This document shows positions 27,568-35,830 of a DNA stretch of 64,000 bases, one piece after another. The notes beneath the pieces are model-generated. The model searched no databases. It was not told the origin of the DNA and saw only the letters and a program-made list of their open reading frames with translations. Every line of letters starts with the position of its first letter. The stretch's first letter is position 1. Source of the DNA: Solwaraspora sp. WMMD791 (GTDB lineage Bacteria; Actinomycetota; Actinomycetes; Mycobacteriales; Micromonosporaceae); assembly GCF_029581195.1 (NCBI RefSeq), contig NZ_CP120737.1, positions 4,999,001 through 5,063,000 on the forward strand. Direction: 5' to 3'. The position numbers and the translations under genes are program-made.

Positions 27568-28467
27568 ATGAATGCCTCCCGCCAGCGTGCGGCACGACCC
27601 GGGCAGGTCGGCGAGACGGCGCGATCCAGCTGCGCGCCGCCCCCAGCGGGCGATCAGGGCGCGGCCGTCGGCGCGCGTGTTCGTGCCCGTGACGCCCGGG
27701 CACGGGATGTCGTGGTCACGGACTTCCACACCCCGACGGGAGTGCGGGCGCAGACCTCTCCGGAGGACGAAACGGAGCTCCGGTTGTACGCGGTGCGGCG
27801 CGGTACCTGGACGTTGCGCTACGACAGTGCGGTGCTCCCGGTCCGGGGAGGCGAGTTCATGATCCATCGTGCCGGTGGCCTGGCCGGCTTCGACGCGGAG
27901 CCAAGGACCGTCGGGCGGACGATCGGGATCCCGATCGCCGAGATCGGCGGCTACCACGGTGACGCTCCGGTGGCCAGGCCGGCCACCGCACCCGAGGTGC
28001 GGCTCCTGCTGGCGCACGCGAGCCTGCTGCACGACACGGTCGAAGACCTCGAGGCCGCCGGCTTGTTGGCGGCCCGGAACGCGTTGATCGAGCTGGCTCG
28101 GGGTGTGGTGCGCCAATACGTCGACGACACCGAGCCCACCCTGTCATCCGCCCTGGCACGGGCTGCCCGCGAGCTTGCCGACCACCGGCTCACCGACCAC
28201 GAGCTGACGCCCAGGCTGCTGGCACGCGAGTTGCACGTCTCCGTACGCACGCTGAGCCGCGCCTTCGCTGCCACCGGGGAGACGACGGCCGGCTACATCC
28301 GGCGCCGTCGCCTGGAGGAGGCACGCAGAGCCTTGACTGCCGGCTACACGGTTTCCGAGATCGCGGCCCGATGGCAGTTCGCCGACAGCAGCCACTTCAT
28401 CCGTGCCTTCCGCAAGCGCTACGACCAAACCCCTACCCAGTACGTCTCCACCTCAGGCGACGTCTGA
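27568..28467 (+). CDS. AraC-family transcriptional regulator
   Basis: Up to 299 residues. The C-terminal 100 residues carry two helix-turn-helix motifs of AraC type (LTPRLLARELHVSVRTLSRAF and YTVSEIAARWQFADSSHFIRAFRKRY, ending TPTQY). The middle (about 55-160) fits the cupin-like ligand domain of AraC_binding proteins (LRLYAVRRGTWTLRY, VRGGEFMIHRAGG). The first 50 residues are low-complexity and unlike the family. A GTG near 27709-27712 could be the true start, or a small frame change may exist, because another frame encodes FVPVTPGH, typical of such N-termini. It probably regulates the divergent monooxygenase. Confidence 0.82.
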   Translation: MNASRQRAARPGQVGETARSSCAPPPAGDQGAAVGARVRARDARARDVVVTDFHTPTGVRAQTSPEDETELRLYAVRRGTWTLRYDSAVLPVRGGEFMIHRAGGLAGFDAEPRTVGRTIGIPIAEIGGYHGDAPVARPATAPEVRLLLAHASLLHDTVEDLEAAGLLAARNALIELARGVVRQYVDDTEPTLSSALARAARELADHRLTDHELTPRLLARELHVSVRTLSRAFAATGETTAGYIRRRRLEEARRALTAGYTVSEIAARWQFADSSHFIRAFRKRYDQTPTQYVSTSGDV

Positions 28468-28591
28468 CGCACCAAATTGCCGGTAATGCGGTTTTAGTCG
28501 TATCGCCGGTTGGGGACTGCGTGATTTCCGTGTTCGACCTGGGTGTGCTCCCCTGGACGGGACGTCGGTGCTGTCCAGAAAGGACCAGATC

Positions 28592-28710
28592 GTGGAAGAC
28601 AAGAGCCCGGTTCAGCTTCCGGGACCGACGACAGCGGAGCGTGAGTTCGCCCAGCAACCGGTCGAGCGAGCCAAAGCCGACGGAGTGTAGTTGGTCGGGC
28701 CGGTAGGCAC
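28592..28710 (+). pseudogene. IS256-family transposase N-terminal remnant
   Basis: From GTG 28592 the frame reads VEDKSPVQLPGPTTAERE, then VERAKADGV, then a TAG, then LVGPVG. IS256-type transposases commonly start with this kind of sequence and continue ...AEGVELVGPGGLL, so the TAG replaces a Glu codon. Only about 40 codons of the roughly 400 remain. The rest of the 28468-28723 interval shows nothing else. Confidence 0.6.
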
Positions 28711-28723
28711 CCCACCAGCGCGT

Positions 28724-29137
28724 TCAGCGCCGCAGCAGGTCCATGTGCACGGCCCGCAGCCGCGCCAGCGCCGGGTCGCTGGCTGACGGGATCCGCCGGT
28801 CAAGCTCGGCCCAGACCTCCGCGAGGGCGTCGGTCAACACCCGCAGGTTGCTGGCATGCTGGCGGGCGCTGCGCTGTCGTGTCTGCTCCAACCGGCGCGC
28901 CCAGCCGGCGGTGACCTCGGCGATCCGCCCCGCATCGGCGCGTGCCTGCGCGACGCTCCGCGCGGCGGCTGCCGGCACGATGGCGGCGACGGGACGGGCG
29001 TCGCGGTCGTGCTCGATCACCGTGACGGTGTCGGCCAACTCGGCGAGTGCGACGAGTTGGGCCAGCCGGGTGCGGGCCTCACGCAACGACAGGGCCTGCG
29101 GCCGGACGTGCTCCGGCTGAAGATCGGGGACAGCCAT
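28724..29137 (-). CDS. Phd/YefM-like antitoxin-type protein with long C-terminal extension
   Basis: 137 residues from the ATG at 29137. Residues 13-60 ([18 protein letters not shown] then [19 protein letters not shown]) fit the N-terminal DNA-binding fold of Phd/YefM antitoxins, where the domain occludes and presents a toxin-binding tail. The tail here is about 75 residues, helical and Arg-rich, longer than usual. No toxin gene is adjacent on the same strand, so it may be an orphan or a stand-alone regulator. It is divergent from smpB. Confidence 0.6.
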   Translation of the reverse strand: MAVPDLQPEHVRPQALSLREARTRLAQLVALAELADTVTVIEHDRDARPVAAIVPAAAARSVAQARADAGRIAEVTAGWARRLEQTRQRSARQHASNLRVLTDALAEVWAELDRRIPSASDPALARLRAVHMDLLRR

Positions 29138-29264
29138 ACGGTCATGGTGCCCGCCGGGTACGACATTCGATGCGTACCCGGGTCCGGGTTCTTGCGTCGA
29201 GCCCGCTTCACGCCGCGCCCCCGATACCCTCGTGGGGAGGTGCGGCAGCGAGGTGATGGTTTGC

Positions 29265-29759
29265 ATGGGTAGGTCCGGCGAGAGCGGTCACCTGCTGGTG
29301 GCCACCAACAAGAGGGCGCGGCACGACTACCAGATCCTGCGCACCTACGAGGCGGGGATAGTCCTGGTCGGCACCGAGGTGAAGTCGCTGCGGGCTGGTC
29401 GGGTGTCGCTGGTGGACGCCTTCGCGCAGCAAGGGGACCGCGAGATCATGCTGCACGGGCTGCACATCGCCGAGTACGGCTTCGGGAGTTGGACGAACCA
29501 CCAGCCCCGGCGTATCCGGAAGCTGCTCCTGCGTCGGGTGGAGATCGATCGGATTCTGGAACGCCTCAGGGAGGGCGGCCTGACGCTGGTGCCGCTGTCG
29601 CTGTACTTCGAGAACGGCTGGGCGAAGGTCGAACTCGGGCTTGCGAAGGGCCGGCGTAGTTTCGACAAGCGGCAGGCCATCGCCGAACGGGAGGCGAACC
29701 GGGAGATCGCCCGGGAGTTCAGCCGTCGACTCAAGGGCAGGCCCCGCCACCAGGGTTGA
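29265..29759 (+). CDS. smpB: SsrA-binding protein SmpB
   Basis: 164 residues. SmpB binds tmRNA and delivers it to stalled ribosomes for trans-translation. Hallmarks are [12 protein letters not shown] near the N-terminus, [16 protein letters not shown], the HIAEYGFGS loop, [25 protein letters not shown] and a basic C-terminal tail ([21 protein letters not shown]). The ATG at 29265 is preferred because the conserved protein begins [17 protein letters not shown]; an ATG at 29256 and a GTG at 29232 are possible. No ssrA follows within the window. Confidence 0.95.
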   Translation: MGRSGESGHLLVATNKRARHDYQILRTYEAGIVLVGTEVKSLRAGRVSLVDAFAQQGDREIMLHGLHIAEYGFGSWTNHQPRRIRKLLLRRVEIDRILERLREGGLTLVPLSLYFENGWAKVELGLAKGRRSFDKRQAIAEREANREIAREFSRRLKGRPRHQG

Positions 29760-29781
29760 CCAACCACGCCGACCGCAGCCA

Positions 29782-29802
29782 GTGAGTATCGTCGGTACTC
29801 AC
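29782..29802 (+). terminator. Hairpin downstream of smpB
   Basis: A perfect 7-bp stem (GTGAGTA / TACTCAC) with a 7-base loop lies 23 bases after the smpB stop. There is no T-tract. Confidence 0.55.
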
Positions 29803-29812
29803 CCCCCCAGTC

Positions 29813-29828
29813 ACCTTCTGATCCGTAG
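29813..29828. repeat. att-like direct repeat, left copy (tRNA-Arg core)
   Basis: The 16 bases ACCTTCTGATCCGTAG are identical to 47337-47352, where they are the anticodon-loop side of a tRNA-Arg 3' half. The flanking bases differ. This is a candidate crossover core at the left edge of an integrated element that starts with the ABC transporter. Confidence 0.5.
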
Positions 29829-29854
29829 CCCGGTCCAGGCGCAGGACCTGCGCA

Positions 29855-32389
29855 TCAGTGGTCCCGGCCCGCCAGTTCGAGCACGGACACCCGGGAGACG
29901 CGGAACGCGGGCCACGCTGCAGCGACGACGCCGGCTGCGACCGCAACGACGAGCGTTACCGCGAGGCGGGTCCACGGTACGACGACGGATGGGATCTCCG
30001 CGCCACCGGTGACGTCGATCAGCGCCCAGCCGAAGCCTACTGCGACGGCGATACCGATCGATGCTGCCATGAACGATAGGAGTGCCGCCTCGAGCCGCAC
30101 GATTCGACGCAGCTCTCGGCGAGTCGCGCCGACCGCTCGCAGCAGCCCGAGCTCTTTGGCGCGTTCATTGATCGCGAGCGCCGTGGTGTTGGCGACTCCG
30201 AGGAGTGCGATGAAGCTCGCGAGGAGGAGCATCCCGTCGATGAAGTTCCGGAACGCGGCGATTTCGCTTCCGCTGTTGGCGATGTGTTCTGCCCGGGTCG
30301 CGAAGAACGACCCGGGCGTGGCTCGGACCAGCGCCCTCACGTCTTCTTCGGCGTCTGCGGCGACTCCGTCGGCGAGGTCGACGAACAACAGGGCGTCGAG
30401 CAGTCGGCCAACCAGAGTGTCGAGTGTCGCACGGTCGACGAAGTACAGAGGGGCTTCGAAACCGCCGGTGCTCCTCGCGACCACGGCAACGATCGGCGCC
30501 TCGAGTGTCGAGCGTTCGAACTCGATCGCGAGGGTGCCGCCGAGCAGGGTCGGGTCGTCGCCGACCACGGCCACACCCCCCTCGCTCAGGTCGGCGAGGT
30601 CGCCGGCGATCGGGTCGAGGTCGAACATGGTGGGCAGTGCCGTCGGGTCGATGCCGCCGACCGCCTCGGCTTTCCCTGCCACGATCCCCTCGGCGATCGA
30701 CAGCGCGGCGACTGCGTCGACGTCGGGCAGTTCTGCGATCCGGCCGGCCAGGGTGGGGTCGATCGTCGGGAAGTCGGCGGTCGCCGACGTGACCACCAGG
30801 TCCGCCTGTAGTCCTTCACGAACGTCCGTCCCGACCGCGCTCGTCAGTGAGCTTGCGAAGATCGCGAACATCGTCACCATCGCGGTGCCGAGCACGAGCG
30901 CGAGCGCCGTCGACGCCGATCGACGGGGGCTGGCAGCCAGGTTGCCGGCTGCGATGGAGCCACACACACCGGCGGCGCGGCGGGCCACCTGAGCGCTCCC
31001 ACGCGCTGCGGCGGTCACGATCGCCGGGCCGCACAGCACGAGCGCCGGGACGATGGCAGCGACGAGCAGGACCCATGCCGCGCTCGATCGCACCACAGCC
31101 ACGGTTCCTCCGGCGACCGCCGCCGCGGCGAGCACGAGCCCGCTCGCAGTTCGCGCCGGGCTCACCACCCGGGGTTCCGCCGCGCTCTCGCGCAGCGCCT
31201 CGATCGGCGGTGTCGCCGCCGCCCGGCGAGCCGGGATCCATGCCGAGAGGATCGTTGCGCCGATACCGACGGTCGCGGCGACCGCGATCGAGGTCGTACT
31301 CACGATCGACGGCGCGGTGAGCAACGTGACCCCGGCAAGTCCGACGAGCCAGCGCAGCGCGCCAACTCCCGTGATCCCGCACACGAGGCCGACGAGCGTG
31401 GCGACCGTCCCGACGAGCGCCGCCTCGATCACCACTCCGCCGAGCAGTTGGCGTCGTTCCGCACCGATCGCACGCAGCAGCCCCGACTCCCGCCTGCGGC
31501 GGGCGACGGTGAGCGCGAACGTGTTGAAGATGATCGTCACACCGATCACCACCGCGACCACGGCGAATGCCAGGAGGAACACCGTCAGGAACTGCAGCGG
31601 CGACGTCGCGGCGTCCTGCATCGTCCGGATGTGGTCGGGCCCGTCGATGACCTCGGCATCAGTCAGCGCCGACAATCGGTCGAGTACCTCGGCGCGGTCA
31701 GCGCCCTCCGCGACCTTGACGAGCACCTCCGTCGGCGCCGCAGTGTCGAGCCAGCCGGACACCGCTCCGTCGGGCAAGAGCACCGTTCGCTGCAGCGGCG
31801 CCGCGTCTGCCGACGCGAACGTCGCGACACCGGTGATGGTCGCGTCGTGTATCCCCGTCGTGGTCAGGACCTGTACGACGTCACCCGGAGCCAAGCCTGC
31901 GTCACCGGCGAGTGATCGATCGATCACGACCTCGCCGACCTCGGTCGGGGGTTGCCCGCTCGTGAGCCGGAACGGATTGAGCGCCGGGTCGGCGACCCAG
32001 TTGCGACCGACGTCGCTCGCCGTGCCGGTTCCGACTGACGATCCGTGGACGACCAGCTTCGCGAAGCCGACCCATTGCGAGGCGGCCCCGTCGACGCCAT
32101 CGACCATAGCCACGCGCTCGGCAACGTCGGGCTCCAGCGATCGCCGAACCGACCTTTCCGGATCTCCCGGCCCTCCGCCAGGCTCGCCGAGGACGACGCC
32201 CTGCACCACGGCGTCCGTCCCGGCCAACGCTTCGGCGATGTCATCGGCCGCCCGGCCACGCATCGAGTCGGACAACACCAGCGTCGCGACGAGGAACGCC
32301 ACCGACAGCGCGATCGCCGTACCCGTCAGCACGAACCGACCCCGACTCGCGAGCACGCTCCGAGCCGCACTCCGTAGCATCCGGCTCAC
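29855..32389 (-). CDS. ABC transporter permease, FtsX/MacB type
   Basis: 844 residues. It has a first membrane helix near residues 15-37 (FVLTGTAIALSVAFLVATLVL), a large extracytoplasmic region, three helices around 265-400 (including FLTVFLLAFAVVAVVIGVTIIF), a second block from about 430, another periplasmic domain and three C-terminal helices. This duplicated 4+4 layout is that of actinobacterial FtsX-like permeases of about 850 residues. Its start overlaps the ATPase gene stop by 4 bases (ATGA). Such pairs export lipids, peptides or lipoproteins; the substrate is not predictable. Confidence 0.9.
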   Translation of the reverse strand: MSRMLRSAARSVLASRGRFVLTGTAIALSVAFLVATLVLSDSMRGRAADDIAEALAGTDAVVQGVVLGEPGGGPGDPERSVRRSLEPDVAERVAMVDGVDGAASQWVGFAKLVVHGSSVGTGTASDVGRNWVADPALNPFRLTSGQPPTEVGEVVIDRSLAGDAGLAPGDVVQVLTTTGIHDATITGVATFASADAAPLQRTVLLPDGAVSGWLDTAAPTEVLVKVAEGADRAEVLDRLSALTDAEVIDGPDHIRTMQDAATSPLQFLTVFLLAFAVVAVVIGVTIIFNTFALTVARRRRESGLLRAIGAERRQLLGGVVIEAALVGTVATLVGLVCGITGVGALRWLVGLAGVTLLTAPSIVSTTSIAVAATVGIGATILSAWIPARRAAATPPIEALRESAAEPRVVSPARTASGLVLAAAAVAGGTVAVVRSSAAWVLLVAAIVPALVLCGPAIVTAAARGSAQVARRAAGVCGSIAAGNLAASPRRSASTALALVLGTAMVTMFAIFASSLTSAVGTDVREGLQADLVVTSATADFPTIDPTLAGRIAELPDVDAVAALSIAEGIVAGKAEAVGGIDPTALPTMFDLDPIAGDLADLSEGGVAVVGDDPTLLGGTLAIEFERSTLEAPIVAVVARSTGGFEAPLYFVDRATLDTLVGRLLDALLFVDLADGVAADAEEDVRALVRATPGSFFATRAEHIANSGSEIAAFRNFIDGMLLLASFIALLGVANTTALAINERAKELGLLRAVGATRRELRRIVRLEAALLSFMAASIGIAVAVGFGWALIDVTGGAEIPSVVVPWTRLAVTLVVAVAAGVVAAAWPAFRVSRVSVLELAGRDH

Positions 32390-33177
32390 CGCGCCAGCCC
32401 CTTCATCACGTCGATCACCGAATCGGCCGACGGGTGATCCATGACGTCGTGCACTCGGCCGTCGACGACGAACACGACGTGGTCCGCCCGGGCAGCGGCG
32501 TTGGGATCGTGCGTGACCATCACGATCGACTGGTGATGCAGATCGACCGCTGATCGCAGGAATCCGAGGATCTCCTGCCCGGACCGGGTGTCGAGGTTGC
32601 CGGTGGGTTCGTCGGCGAAGACCACCTGCGGCTGGGCGACCAGTGCTCGGGCGACGGCGACTCGCTGTTGTTGGCCGCCTGAGAGCTCCGTCGGCCGATG
32701 ACGCATGCGATCACCGAGGCGCAGCAGCGACACGACCTGATCGAGCACTGCGGCACTCGGCCGGCGCCCCGACAACGTCAACGGCAGGCAGATGTTCTCC
32801 TCGGCCGTGAGTGTCGCCACGAGATTGAACGTCTGGAACACGAACCCGATCCGTTCTCGGCGCAGCCTGGTCAACTCGCGGTCGTTGAGGGTCGACAGAT
32901 CCGTGTTGCCGACGAGTGCACGGCCCGACGTCAGTTGATCCAGTCCGGCGGCGCAGTGCATCATCGTCGATTTTCCCGAACCCGACGGGCCCATCACCGC
33001 CGTGAACTTCCCCGTGGGGAACGCGATGGTGACGTCGTCGAGCGCCACGACGGCCGACCGGCCGGAGCCGTATCGCTTGACGGCGCCGACGAGCATGGCC
33101 GCCGCGTCATCAGCGTTCGCTGACAGCGCGCTCCCGGACTGTCGATTGACGACGGCTGAACCTGGACGTGAGGACAC
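32386..33177 (-). CDS. ABC transporter ATP-binding protein (LolD/MacB type)
   Basis: 263 residues. Walker [12 protein letters not shown]-loop at FVFQTFNL, signature [15 protein letters not shown], Walker [13 protein letters not shown] and H-loop VTHD are all intact. The GTG at 33177 is chosen because GGAG stands 8 bases upstream. It is coupled to the permease through a 4-base overlap. Its leader contains the 85-bp repeat copy at 33203-33287, so expression may depend on that element. Confidence 0.93.
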   Translation of the reverse strand: MSSRPGSAVVNRQSGSALSANADDAAAMLVGAVKRYGSGRSAVVALDDVTIAFPTGKFTAVMGPSGSGKSTMMHCAAGLDQLTSGRALVGNTDLSTLNDRELTRLRRERIGFVFQTFNLVATLTAEENICLPLTLSGRRPSAAVLDQVVSLLRLGDRMRHRPTELSGGQQQRVAVARALVAQPQVVFADEPTGNLDTRSGQEILGFLRSAVDLHHQSIVMVTHDPNAAARADHVVFVVDGRVHDVMDHPSADSVIDVMKGLAR

Positions 33178-33202
33178 GAGATCTCCGAGGAGTGGTTGGT
33201 CG

Positions 33203-33287
33203 ACGGGTTACGTCGCTTGTCCGACGCCTGATTCGTACCGAGCGAATCTGAGGCGACCGTTAATGCGCTGCTCGGACCGGGTGGCCG
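33203..33287 (-). repeat. 85-bp inverted repeat, copy A
   Basis: Reverse complement of 37461-37545 with a single mismatch (84/85). It points toward the ABC ATPase start, 26 bases upstream. It contains GATTCG-CTCGGTA-CGAATC, a 6-7-6 palindrome, framed by CGCCT and AGGCG. Confidence 0.85.
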
Positions 33288-33374
33288 ACTGGTGCCGGAA
33301 GGAAAGATCGTCGCGGTCACCCGGACGGGTGGGAGTACGACGCCGACGGCATGCGCACCGTACGTCACTGGCTC

Positions 33375-33415
33375 TAACCGTCGTCTCAGATTCGCTCGGT
33401 ACGAAGTGAGCATCG
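33375..33415 (+). repeat. Repeat-family copy B (partial)
   Basis: It shares CGTCGTCTCAG, a variable base or two, TTCGCTCGGTACGAA with the other copies. The preceding TAA closes a short frame ending MRTVRHWL. It stands before the kinase remnant and response regulator, in their orientation. Confidence 0.65.
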
Positions 33416-33423
33416 CCGGGCGA

Positions 33424-33547
33424 TGCGGGTCTCGGCCTCGGCGGCATGGCCGAATTCGCCGCGCTCTACGGCGGCACGGTCAGTGCCGGCCTCGCACCGG
33501 ACGGCGGCTGGATCGTTCACGCGACCCGGAAAGGCAGTCATCTGTGA
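33424..33547 (+). pseudogene. C-terminal remnant of a sensor histidine kinase
   Basis: In frame with the TGA at 33545-33547 the DNA encodes GLGLGGMAEFAALYGG followed by AGLAPDGGWIVHATRK. This matches the end of NarL-partner kinases (G2 box GLGLxGM, then xLYGG and GGW). Only about 40 residues remain. Upstream the sequence changes at repeat copy B, so the rest of the kinase was probably lost by recombination there. The stop overlaps the response regulator start by 4 bases (GTGA), the native coupling. Confidence 0.7.
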
Positions 33548-34209
33548 TCACTGTGCTAGTGGTGGACGCCCAGCCGCTGCAGCGCTTCGCGTTTCGCATG
33601 CTGCTGGAGAGCACTCCCGACACCGAGGTCCTCGGCGAGGCCGAGAACGGCGCCGAGGCAGTTCGGCGGACCACCGAGCTGCATCCCGACGTCGTGCTGA
33701 TGGACATCCGCATGCCGGGCGTCGACGGGATCGAGGCCACCCGGCGTATCGTCGCCGCCGGTGGACGTTCGCGGATCCTGATGCTGACGACGTTCGACGT
33801 GGACCGGTACGCGTTCGCCGCGCTGCGGGCCGGGGCGAGCGGATTCCTGCTCAAGACCAGCCGCCCGGAGGAGCTGCTCGCCGGCATCCGAGCCGTCGCC
33901 GCCGGGGACGCGGTGATCGCGCCGCCGCTGACTCGGCGGCTGCTCGACGCGTTCGCCGACCGGCTCGACGATGACCTCTGCGGGCCCACGCGGGAGGATC
34001 CCCGGCTGAATTCTCTGACCGACCGGGAGCGCGAGGTCCTCGTCGCCATCGGCCACGGCCTCACCAACGGCGAGATCGCGCAACGGTTCACGCTGTCGGA
34101 GTCGACAGTGAAGACCCACGTCGGGCGGGTCCTCGCCAAGATCGGCGCACGGGACCGGATCCAGGCCGTCACCCTCGCGTACGACCTGAGACTCACCCGG
34201 CCGAACTAG
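33544..34209 (+). CDS. NarL/LuxR-type response regulator, orphaned
   Basis: 221 residues. Receiver domain with phospho-acceptor Asp54 (LMDIRMPGVDG), switch Thr in MLTTFD and Lys in LLKTSRPEELL. Only one acid of the usual pair is present at the N-terminus (VVDAQP, Asp8-Ala9), which could weaken magnesium binding. The C-terminal LuxR helix-turn-helix is LTDREREVLVAIGHGLTNGE then SESTVKTHVGRVLAKIG. GTG start at 33544 overlaps the stop of the kinase remnant. Having lost its kinase it may be phosphorylated by another kinase or by small phosphodonors, or be inactive. Confidence 0.9.
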   Translation: MITVLVVDAQPLQRFAFRMLLESTPDTEVLGEAENGAEAVRRTTELHPDVVLMDIRMPGVDGIEATRRIVAAGGRSRILMLTTFDVDRYAFAALRAGASGFLLKTSRPEELLAGIRAVAAGDAVIAPPLTRRLLDAFADRLDDDLCGPTREDPRLNSLTDREREVLVAIGHGLTNGEIAQRFTLSESTVKTHVGRVLAKIGARDRIQAVTLAYDLRLTRPN

Positions 34210-34369
34210 CGCTTCATCTCGCGCGTCCGTCGAAGGTACGGCCGTCGTTCCCAGCCGCACCGCTCCGGGTCGATCCGCTCCGCGTGATCGGCCGCTCCGC
34301 TGCCGGATCCGCCTGCAGCCGTCCACGTCACCGCACGTCCGACCGCCACGGTGCCGTGTTCAGTGCGGA

Positions 34370-34426
34370 CGTGTGTGAGCTCACAGGTGCCTCTTCGGCT
34401 CGTTGACCTCAGGTAGCTCACACACG
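34370..34426. terminator. Bidirectional terminator between convergent genes
   Basis: A 12-bp perfect inverted repeat (CGTGTGTGAGCT / AGCTCACACACG) with a 33-base spacer lies between the convergent response regulator and copper-monooxygenase-like gene. The left arm contains the palindrome TGTGAGCTCACA (34374-34385), so an operator role is also possible. Confidence 0.55.
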
Positions 34427-34438
34427 TTCGACACCTCC

Positions 34439-35644
34439 TCAGGACTTGCGGGGGGAGACCGTCATGATGCCAATGCACATCTCGTCGCTGGTGCCGTCGC
34501 CCCACACCACGTAGCGCGGCGGCAGCTTGCTCAGCTGCGGCACTCGTTTGCGCAGCCCGGCGTCGTGCGTGCACGTCACCCGCAGCGTGTCCCCCGGGCC
34601 GATCTCCACCGGCGACGGCAGCTTCATCAGCCGCTGGTTGTCGAAGTCGAACCGCGGCACGTCCAGCACGACCTTGGCGTTCGGCGTGTCCGGGTTGAGT
34701 TCGACCTTCATGGCCCGCCCGAGCATGTGCATGTGGCCGAACCCGGCGAAGAGCGTCATCGGCGCCTCCACCTTGTGGTCGCAGGTCTGGGTGTCACCCG
34801 GCTTCGGCACGCCGCCCTGGTTGCACTCCTCCACTTGACGGTCCGCCATCTCGCCGACGTCCGACCCGAACCGCTTCGTCACGTCCGCGATCGAGGCCGC
34901 CCGGTCACACAGCGGCCCCGACTCGTCGGCGGCACAGGGCAGGTCGATCGGCGCGTCGAGTGACAACGTCTCGAGTTCCCGGGTCTGCGGCGTGCCGTCC
35001 GTCAGCCGCAGCCGTACCGCCGAGCGGTCCGACCCGGTCGGCTTGCCGTCGGTCGCGAGCAGGTTGTAGTGGATCTGGAGGACGACCAGGCTGCCCGGCT
35101 CCAGCTTGTGGCCGGCGTCCTGGTCGAGCAGCGTCTCCGTCGCGCCCGGCGCCCAGGTGTCCACCCACGCCGCGTCCCCCTCTTCGACCTCGGCGCCGGC
35201 GACGCCGGTCCCGCCGAAACACCGCCAGCCGAGACCAGGGGTCTTCGCGTCGTGCTCGCGCACTGCGGCAGCGCGGGCCGGCGGCACCACGTACACGATG
35301 GCGTGGTGCGCGATGGCGATGTTGTCCGGCGTGAACTGGGTCCCGGTGAGGAACGCCGTCTTGGTCAGGCCCGGATCGATGATCTGGCACCGGTACTCGT
35401 CCGTGCCGCCCTCCGGCGGCGCGGGCGTGTAGGCCTCGGGCATCTTCAGGTCGACGAACCGCTCGCCGGCGCGCAGCGGCTGCGGGGGAGCCGACGACCC
35501 GCCCGCGTGCGCGCTGTGCGGGCCGGCCCCGGCGGGCGCCGAGCTGTTGTCGGCATCCGACCCGCAGGCGACGACGGCGAACGCCGTCGCCAGCGCCATG
35601 ATGGCCGTGGTGAACCTCCACCGTGGATTTTCAGAATTCCTCAT
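34439..35644 (-). CDS. Copper type II monooxygenase-like lipoprotein
   Basis: 401 residues from the ATG at 35644. The N-terminus has a lipoprotein signal (ALATAFAVVACGSD, lipobox Cys at about residue 27), so it is anchored outside the membrane. The body resembles the peptidyl-amidating/dopamine-beta-monooxygenase copper fold: a His pair in IAIAHHAIVYVV, HMHMLGRAMKV with a His-x-His pair, LRVTCTHD, and a late Met in DEMCIGIMT that could be the CuM Met ligand. Disulfide-type cysteines are spread along it. A longer frame to 35959 would run through repeat copy C and is rejected. Substrate unknown. Confidence 0.8.
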   Translation of the reverse strand: MRNSENPRWRFTTAIMALATAFAVVACGSDADNSSAPAGAGPHSAHAGGSSAPPQPLRAGERFVDLKMPEAYTPAPPEGGTDEYRCQIIDPGLTKTAFLTGTQFTPDNIAIAHHAIVYVVPPARAAAVREHDAKTPGLGWRCFGGTGVAGAEVEEGDAAWVDTWAPGATETLLDQDAGHKLEPGSLVVLQIHYNLLATDGKPTGSDRSAVRLRLTDGTPQTRELETLSLDAPIDLPCAADESGPLCDRAASIADVTKRFGSDVGEMADRQVEECNQGGVPKPGDTQTCDHKVEAPMTLFAGFGHMHMLGRAMKVELNPDTPNAKVVLDVPRFDFDNQRLMKLPSPVEIGPGDTLRVTCTHDAGLRKRVPQLSKLPPRYVVWGDGTSDEMCIGIMTVSPRKS

Positions 35645-35752
35645 GGCCTGAAAGCTAGGACCGATTCCGTGCTGTTCCGTCGTACTGCGGTCGTCAATCT
35701 CGGGAGGAAGGTGGTACTGCGGTACTACGCCCCCTTCACCACCCGTACGGCG

Positions 35753-35808
35753 ATTAATCGTCGTCTCAGCTTCGCTCGGTACGAAGTCGGCATCGAACAA
35801 GCGATGTA
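35753..35808 (+). repeat. Repeat-family copy C
   Basis: It contains GTCGTCTCAG, then CTTCG-CTCGGTA-CGAAG (5-7-5 palindrome, perfect), then GCATCGAACAAGCGATGTA. It ends 22 bases before the PAP2 start, in the same orientation. Compared with copy A the third pair outward has changed from A-T to C-G on both arms. Confidence 0.7.
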
Positions 35809-35830
35809 GCTCGTACCTGGGAGGCTGTCG

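Noticed and set aside
29760-29854. tmRNA (ssrA) after smpB
   Set aside because: Fewer than 100 bases are available and no tRNA-like domain is present.
30009-32444. Long Ser/Thr-rich plus-strand frames opposite the ABC permease
   Set aside because: Shadow frames; the minus-strand permease has clear membrane helices and is coupled to its ATPase.
33203-33287. Integron attC site
   Set aside because: The palindrome and gene-end/gene-start pattern are suggestive, but the RYYYAAC and GTTRRRY core sites are not present.
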